A program made the position numbers and the translations under genes. The notes beneath the pieces were generated by a model. That model saw only the letters and a list, made by a program, of their open reading frames with translations, was not told where the DNA came from and searched no databases. Below are positions 58,430-64,000 of a DNA stretch of 64,000 nucleotides, one piece after another (the first letter of the stretch is position 1; every line of letters starts with the position of its first letter). Source of the stretch: Sorghum bicolor (Eukaryota; Streptophyta; Magnoliopsida; Poales; Poaceae); the NCBI RefSeq assembly GCF_000003195.3, contig NC_012871.2:59449802-59513801 (forward strand), read 5' to 3'.

Positions 58430-59272
58430 GGGCTTGACATGATCGGGCCATTTAAACCAGCCCCGGGCAATTTCAAGTTTGTCTTCGTGTTAATCGACAA
58501 GTTCTCCAAGTGGATTGAATACATGCCTCTGGTCAAGGCAACCTCCGAGAAGGCTGTGGAGTTCCTCAATCAAATCATACACAGATTCGGCATCCCGAAC
58601 AGCATAATCACCGACCTGGGCACTCAGTTTACTGGCACCACTTTTTGGGACTTCTGCGATGACAGAGGCATAGTCATAAAATACGTGTCAGTGGCGCATC
58701 CACGTGCCAACGGTCAAGTTGAACGTGCTAACGGAATGATCGTTGACGCCCTAAAGAAAAGGTTGTACACCGAAAACGACAGAGCACCCGGTCGATGGAT
58801 GAAAGAATTGCCGGCAGTGGTCTGGGGCCTCCGAACTCAGACCAGTCGAAACACAGGGGTGTCTCCCTACTTCATGGTGTACGGTTCAGAGGAGGTCCTG
58901 CCGTCCGACATACACTTCGGATCTCCTAGAATCGAACACTTCGACCAGGCGACCGCCGACAACGCCAGAGAACTCGAAATCAATTGCATGGAGGAAAAGC
59001 GTTTAGACTCTTGTCTCCGAACAGCAAAATATCTCGCGGCAGTCAGGCGGTACTACAACAGGAACGTCAAGGACAGTTCCTTCGTGGTCGGCGATCTGGT
59101 ACTTCGATGGAAAACAAGCGAGGAGGGAATGCACAAGCTATCCACTCCCTGGGAAGGACCCTTCGTGGTGACCGAGGTCACACGACCTACGTCCTACAGA
59201 TTGGCATACCCAGACGGAACACGAGTGCCTAACTCTTGGCACATAGACAAACTACGACGTTTCTATCCATAA
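58430..59272 (+). CDS. Retrotransposon integrase catalytic core and C-terminus
   Basis: It is still in the same frame; the first ATG is at 58439. The integrase DDE residues are visible: Asp at 58496-58498 ('LIDKFSKW'), Asp at 58613-58615 ('IITDLGTQF', with Leu where Asn is usual) and Glu at 58721-58723 ('GQVERANG'). The C-terminal part ends 'SWHIDKLRRFYP' at the TAA 59270-59272 with no chromodomain. It inserts the cDNA into the genome. It is separated from the rest of pol by the TAG at 58427. Confidence 0.88.
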   Translation, partial: GLDMIGPFKPAPGNFKFVFVLIDKFSKWIEYMPLVKATSEKAVEFLNQIIHRFGIPNSIITDLGTQFTGTTFWDFCDDRGIVIKYVSVAHPRANGQVERANGMIVDALKKRLYTENDRAPGRWMKELPAVVWGLRTQTSRNTGVSPYFMVYGSEEVLPSDIHFGSPRIEHFDQATADNARELEINCMEEKRLDSCLRTAKYLAAVRRYYNRNVKDSSFVVGDLVLRWKTSEEGMHKLSTPWEGPFVVTEVTRPTSYRLAYPDGTRVPNSWHIDKLRRFYP

Positions 59273-59549
59273 AGTTTTAATAACTTTCCTTTGTAAGTAT
59301 CTTATAATTGTCAATAATGAAATTCTCTATTTTTTGCCTATACCTTGTCGCACACAGCACTCGGCAAAACTTCTGCAATGGATGCTCTTAACGACTACCA
59401 AGACGAATACGGTGACACGTCACTCCGATAATCTTACAGCGCTCAAAACAACAGTCATGACAAAAAGCAAACTTTATTACAAACTTTACATACAAAGTTT
59501 ACAATAAATACCCTGACGGGCAGACACTAGTCTATTTCTACAGACTACT
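59273..59549. other. Convergent 3' ends of pol and the antisense gene
   Basis: This 277-bp gap lies between the pol stop and the antisense stop. It should hold 3' sequences for the minus-strand transcript, for example an 'aataaa'-like motif on the minus strand ('tttatt' at 59472-59477). Confidence 0.4.
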
Positions 59550-62500
59550 CTATTGGCCTAGCTGCTCGGGCTGATCACCCGCCTGGCCCTGCTGCCCGGA
59601 CGAAGGGGTCGGGGCCACCGGCGCCTGGCTGGTCGAGACCGCAGGCGTCGACCGCCCATCTCCCGCAACGGACGCGCCCGACAACTCCCTGGCCGACCTA
59701 TCTGAACTCGGCTGGTCTGGGGGAGTGGCCGTTCCGCACAGATTCATGTCGCCGATCACTGTCGACGACAAGTCCAGCAGACTACCCCGAAGCTCGTCCG
59801 CCTCCTGTGGGCCGACCTCCTTCGGGTACCCCTTCTCCAGCCTGCTCAAGTCGACCAGGGGGTAGTGGGCGCGCACCATGCTGAGGACGTGCGCGCCGGC
59901 AAACTCCCCCGCGTCCTTCACGAACTGCTGGAGCCAGTCCCACGCCCGTTGCGCCTTCTCGACCGGGGTCAACTGCGGCGCGCGGGGCTGGCTCTCCGGG
60001 AGCTCGGGACTGATCAGGTCTAGGACCGGGGACACTCCTTTCCAGATCCTGCAACAGTTGACCTTCCAGGAGTCCCGGTCCTTGATCAGATCATCCAGGT
60101 GCTTCTTGGCGTTCACCTTGAGCACTGCAAACGAAACAAAGCGTTACTTTCGGCATACCAAACAAACAAAGGGGCGGCAAGCAGCAGCTAACAAGGCGGC
60201 ACCCATTACCAGATAATTCCCGGTCCTTTCGACCCAATTCCTCTCCTGCTCGCCGTCCGGACTCCAGCGCACCGGCGACCTGTTGGCTGAGTTGCTCCTT
60301 CTCTTGTCGGAGGCGCGCCACCTCCTCCTCCAAGTCTGCGTGAATCATAAACTGATCAGTAAAGCAAACTACACAAGTACGCAAAGCTGCTCGGAGCGTG
60401 TGACTAACCTTCTCGCTGCCGGTACTGGTCGGCCAAGCGACGAGTGAGGTCGAGACGACGCTCCTCTTGGGCGCACATCTCGGCCACCTTCTCCCCGACT
60501 TCCGACCGCAGCCGGTCTACCTCCGCGGCCAGGGCCTTGTTCTCGGCCATGACGCCTTCTATCTGGTCAAAGCACCGTTTCCGGTACTTTGCCGTTTTCA
60601 TTGCGCCCTACAAAGCGAACATATAACGACCATGCAAGACAAGGCATAGAATGTACAGCAGTACAAAAAGTCACTTACCTTGACTTCGTCAACGAGGCGC
60701 TTGGCCGCGCGCTCCACCCTGGCGGCCTCCTCGGTCTCGGCGAGCTCTTCATGCCCGATAAAGTGATCCCCGCGTTGGCGCCACACATACACGTGTTGGC
60801 GGCCATCACGGGGACGACCCTCAATCTCCTCCACCTCGTCCTCGGAGGCCGCCTGAGCTTCCTCCTCCCGCGCTGCGTTGCTCCCGGTAGCGGTCCCAGG
60901 CATTACTGGTCCCCGGACCAAACCTGGGGAGCCTGCAGTCGAAGCGGCCCCTGCTCGGGGCGGTGTGGAGACTTCACCCTCCCCGGCGGGAGGAGGGGTC
61001 GGGGCCCTTCCCTCCCTTTCCGTGGTGCTGGCTGGGGGAGGCGTCCCCATAGCCTCCTCAACCCTGGTCGGGCTGCTCAACGTAGCCGGTGCCGCGGCCG
61101 GGGACTCCTCGGCGCTTTCAGGCACGGCTGCAGCCGTAGGCTGCTCTGCGGTCTGCGGGGCCGCGTCTTCAGCAGCGCAGACCGGCTCACTCGTCCCCTG
61201 GCCAGCGGCATGGCCAGGGTCGACATCCGACGCCGTGCTAAAGGAACAAAACTACAATAAAAAAAAACATCGGTAAAATACGTAAGTTGAACACTTACAG
61301 GTTTGAGCGGCGGTGGGTCGCGGTAAACCTCCTTCTCGTTCGACCAGTCGGCACCTGCGCTCCCGACTCCCCAGCGCGAGGCGCAGGTGGATCGACGGCC
61401 ACACGGTCGGCAGTGGTCGCCCCGCCGTCCGGACGGCTAGGAGGCTTCCGGACCAACGACGGAACGGCCTCCTCCTCCTCCTCGTCGTCGTCGATCCGAA
61501 CGAGCCGACGCCGCTTCGGCGCTCGGCTGTTCTCCGCCGGCAGTGTCGGCATCGGCGACGGATCCACAGGCATTGGCCTTTTCCCCGACATCCTTTCCTC
61601 GGTCGTTGGGACGGGGCGGGCTTGTTCCTCCTCACTGCTGGTGTAATGAGCACACCGAGCAGCGTCCTCCTCTAGCGGGTCTTCTCCCGCAGGATTCTCC
61701 ATCCCCGGTGCCAGTGATACATACACTGTGCACCGGTCGACATCGCCGATCTGCAAAAAGCAACAAAGATGAGCCAGCCACATACGATATACGAATACTA
61801 AAACAAAATAATCTACAACATACCTTTGGTGCTGGTCGGCCTAACTTGAAAGCTTGCACCCGATCACTGCCACGGACGAAGCCTCCGTCCGCGAAGTTGA
61901 ACAGCTCGTTCAACAGCCGTTGTACCTCCGCCTTCTCCAAGATCTCCGGTCGCATCCTGGTCGGGTCCACGCTTCCGGCATACTCGTACGCCGAGTGCAC
62001 CCTCTTCTGGCAGGGCATCACCCGACGACAAATAAAGTTGCCGACCACGCCAAGCCCATCCAGGCGCGACCAGTCAATCAGCTTCATCAGATCCGCCACT
62101 TGACCATCGAACTCCGGGCGGTCGGTCCAGCTCACCCTCTTCTCGGGAATGTACCCCACGTCGCAGAACGTGGACCTGCCCGGTTCCTCCCTGACGTAGA
62201 ACCACTTCCTATACCATTCGGTCAAGGACGTGTTCCATGGACAGTGCAGGTAGTGATTCTTCATTCCATCACGAAGGTTGAGGTATACTCCACCTGCAAC
62301 CTTGGAGCCTCCAACCGCTCCCTTCTTCCTCAAGCAGAAAAGGTAACGAAAAAGATCGAAGTGCGGCTCTATGCCAACATAGGCCTCGCACAGATGAATA
62401 AACGTGGAGATAAGGAGAATGGAGTTCGGGTGCAGATTGCAAATCCCGATCTCATAATACAAAAGAAGACCTTGGAGAAAAGGATGAACCGGAACCCCAA

Positions 62501-62711
62501 ATCCCCTCTTAGCGAAATCTTCGAACACGACGATCTCACCGGCACGAGGGTCGGGGAAGCTTTCTCCTTCCGGCGCTCTCCAGCCGCCAAGCTCTGAGCT
62601 GTGCAGGAGTCCCATGTCGACGAGGTCACCGAGGGATTTGGTGGTGCTGCGGGACTTCTTCCACTCCTTGGCCATCAGTTCGGCCCTCTTCTTGGAGTCG
62701 CTCTTCGCCAT
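59550..62711 (-). CDS. Antisense spliced gene of the Tat element ('putative gypsy type transposon' domain)
   Basis: Six exons, 62711-61824, 61750-61299, 61237-60679, 60607-60409, 60335-60210 and 60124-59550, join in phase (0, 2, 0, 1, 1) to 932 residues with no stop. The introns are 73, 61, 71, 73 and 85 bp, all GT-AG (donors gtatgt, gtaagt, gtaagt, gttagt, gtaatg). Exon 1 (residues 1-296, 'MAKSDSKKRAELMAKEW' onward) carries the domain catalogued as putative gypsy type transposon (Transposase_28 type; 'FLQGLLLYYEIGICNLHPNS'). Residues ~297-560 are acidic and Pro/Ala-rich with a basic 'APKRRRLVR' motif. Residues ~600-760 form a long coiled coil, and the tail is Gln/Pro/Ser-rich. It lies wholly between integrase and the 3' LTR. 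Its function is unknown. It is not an enzyme by any motif I see. Extra antisense frames are known in this lineage. Confidence 0.82.
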
Positions 62712-62820
62712 TGGAGGTGAGAAGTGGACTTGGGTTACGAAGATGCAGGTGACTGAAAGAGGCGAGAATGGAAGGCTTGAGGGCAATGGCAGGGTAAGGA
62801 GTACAGGCGGAACTGTCAGG

Positions 62821-62830
62821 CTCTTATAAC
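62821..62830 (-). promoter_or_regulatory. Candidate TATA box for the antisense gene
   Basis: On the minus strand it reads 'gttataagag', about 110 bp before the ATG at 62711, giving a leader of about 80 bases. The motif is weak and unsupported by other elements. Confidence 0.4.
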
Positions 62831-63120
62831 CCGCAACTCCACCTCTCCCATTTCCTGTATTCTCGGGAAGTGGGCGGGCCATGCGGCGGATGCGGCGTTT
62901 CGGTTTACAATGATTATAGACAATTAATGCGGCGGAGTTTTCGTACCAATAGATGGTTTCCTTTTTCTCAAACCACGGAAAGGGCGGCTGCACAGTTGCC
63001 AGGCGCAACTTTTCATGCGTCCATCTGACAACCCATCGGGAGGCCTTGTCATGTCAACTTTAACTGAAAAGATCGTTTCAATAAAAAGAAGACAAATATG
63101 CCAGAGAGTCAACAATCCGG
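62831..63120. other. 5' flank of the antisense gene, inside the Tat element
   Basis: The antisense frame stays open to 63008 upstream of the chosen ATG, but that stretch has no conserved feature and crosses the TATA-like site, so I treat it as non-coding. Confidence 0.4.
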
Positions 63121-63400
63121 GGACTGCACCGACCACCGAGCACTTGACGCTCGGGGACTGGTCGCCCAGTCTATTAGCTCGGAACTTCAAGGACTGCACC
63201 GACCACCGAGCACTTGACGCTCGGGGACTGGTCGCCCAGTCTATTAGCTCGGAACTTCAAGGACTGCACCGACCACCGAGCACTTGACGCTCGGGGACTG
63301 GTCGCCCAGTCTATTAGCTCGGAACTTCAAAGACTGCACCGACCACCGAGCACTCGATGCTCGGGGACTGGTCGTACAGTATAGCAACGCAGAATTCTAA
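63121..63400. repeat. 70-bp tandem repeats before the 3' LTR
   Basis: Three identical 70-bp units (63121-63190, 63191-63260, 63261-63330) are followed by a diverged fourth. Each contains 'gctcggggactggtcg'. Tandem repeats in this position are common in Tat-lineage elements. Confidence 0.95.
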
Positions 63401-63964
63401 GGAGCGCACTTGGTGCTTGGGGACTGGTCGTCATACTATTATACACCCGGGGACTGGTCGATTAGTCTATTTAATCTCAGACGGGTTGGTAAATTCAATT
63501 TTTTAGACCTTGCTACAAGGCTCATACTCCGCCTTCCAGCAAGCTCGGGGACTACATCGGTACGATGCATCTGGCGATGCATCTCAGTTATAGAATTTCT
63601 TTGAGGACTTTTATTTTGACCCTGGCACCACGTGCCTACGTCACCTACTACCAGGCTCGGGGACTAAGTGGGCACACTTCACCTTGCGGTGAATATGCAT
63701 GCTTTTTTGATGTTTATACCTTTCAAAAAAGTAAAGTGGGCACACTTCACCAGGAAAGAAATCTTTTTTAATCTAGAGCACCATGCATTCTTCGAACAAC
63801 TCGCTTCTTCGATGTCAATGTCGATCAACTGCCTTTTGAGTTGGTCAAAGGACCGTTGCAACTGTTTGGGCGACTTTCCCACTTATTGAAGACGTCAAGT
63901 CTCACTGATCGAAGAAGCTCAAGACGGCGTGTTACATCACAATACATGGTGCTCGGGGACTAGC
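63401..63964 (+). other. 3' untranslated region and plus-strand priming region
   Basis: The phrase 'c(t)cggggact' from the tandem repeats recurs at about 63417, 63449, 63544 and 63656, and finally at 63953-63961, four bases before the 3' LTR. The last one occupies the place of the polypurine tract. A 'gtgggcacacttcacc' phrase is also duplicated (63669 and 63737). Confidence 0.6.
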
Positions 63965-64000
63965 TGTGGGGGTATAAACCCCTATACCCTTACGGCTAGA
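63965..64000 (+). repeat. Start of the 3' LTR (36 bases, cut by the window end)
   Basis: All 36 bases equal positions 52432-52467 of the 5' LTR. The remaining ~424 bases lie outside the window. Confidence 0.95.

Larger units (their letters stand above)
52432..64000 (+). mobile_element. Ty3/gypsy LTR retrotransposon, Tat lineage, with antisense gene
   Basis: The 460-bp 5' LTR is followed by a tRNA-Arg primer site, gag-protease, RT, two RNase H domains, integrase without a chromodomain, a spliced minus-strand gene, 70-bp tandem repeats and the first 36 bases of the 3' LTR. Dual RNase H, no chromodomain and antisense reading frames before the 3' LTR are known Tat-lineage traits. The expected full length is about 12.0 kb, ending near 64424. 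The predicted target duplication is 'taggt' (52427-52431). It inserted into the TNPA-like gene of a CACTA element. The 36 comparable LTR bases are identical, suggesting a fairly recent insertion, but the sample is small. Confidence 0.92.

Noticed and set aside
62712..63008. N-terminal extension of the antisense protein to 63008
   Set aside because: The extension lacks recognisable features, crosses a TATA-like motif, and the ATG at 62711 starts the conserved 'MAKSDSKK' segment.
63121..63330. Perfect tandem 70-bp repeats as a CRISPR-like array
   Set aside because: Units are contiguous without unique spacers, and the context is a plant retrotransposon.

Overview
The window is nuclear DNA of a grass, most likely a PACMAD grass such as a sorghum or sugarcane relative. 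This rests on the GT-AG intron-rich genes, the grass-type MITEs, the long solo LTRs and the CACTA elements with 'TTTAGTCCCGG' subterminal repeats. The species is an inference, because nothing in the sequence identifies it directly. Three cellular genes look real. They are a three-exon RBR E3 ubiquitin ligase (2312-4578, +), a small secreted eight-cysteine peptide (17379-17717, +) with a frameshifted paralogue at 7141-7560, and a complete 20-exon PDR-type ABCG transporter (32105-39616, -). Almost everything else is transposable-element sequence.

Layout. 1-2.3 kb: LTR-like remnant and the RBR 5' flank. 2.3-4.6 kb: RBR gene. 4.7-7.7 kb: MITEs, one nested in another, then the peptide pseudogene. 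8.0-31.97 kb: a TE-rich block bounded by two inward-facing CACTA-type ends of one family. It holds a second CACTA element (10.5-16.9 kb, TNP2 transposase plus a Ulp1-like peptidase) that is split by a 1654-bp solo LTR, the intact peptide gene, and a nested stack at 22.5-31.1 kb. In that stack a second, inverted copy of the same solo LTR was entered by element A, which was entered by B1, and B2 lies alongside. 32.1-39.6 kb: ABCG gene with MITEs in two introns and another against its core promoter. 39.7-45.5 kb: small repeats and a non-autonomous CACTA-like element.

45.5-64 kb is a three-level nest. A long gypsy-type LTR is cut by a CACTA element at 47484, and that element's TNPA-like gene is cut by a Tat-lineage Ty3/gypsy retrotransposon at 52432. 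The retrotransposon runs to the window end, and the last 36 bases are the start of its 3' LTR, identical to the start of the 5' LTR. Its sense frame (gag-protease, RT-dual RNase H, integrase) is one reading frame broken by two TAG codons. Between pol and the 3' LTR the opposite strand carries a six-exon gene whose splice sites and phases all agree, giving an uninterrupted 932-residue protein. This intact antisense gene inside an element with a broken sense frame is the most interesting feature of the window.
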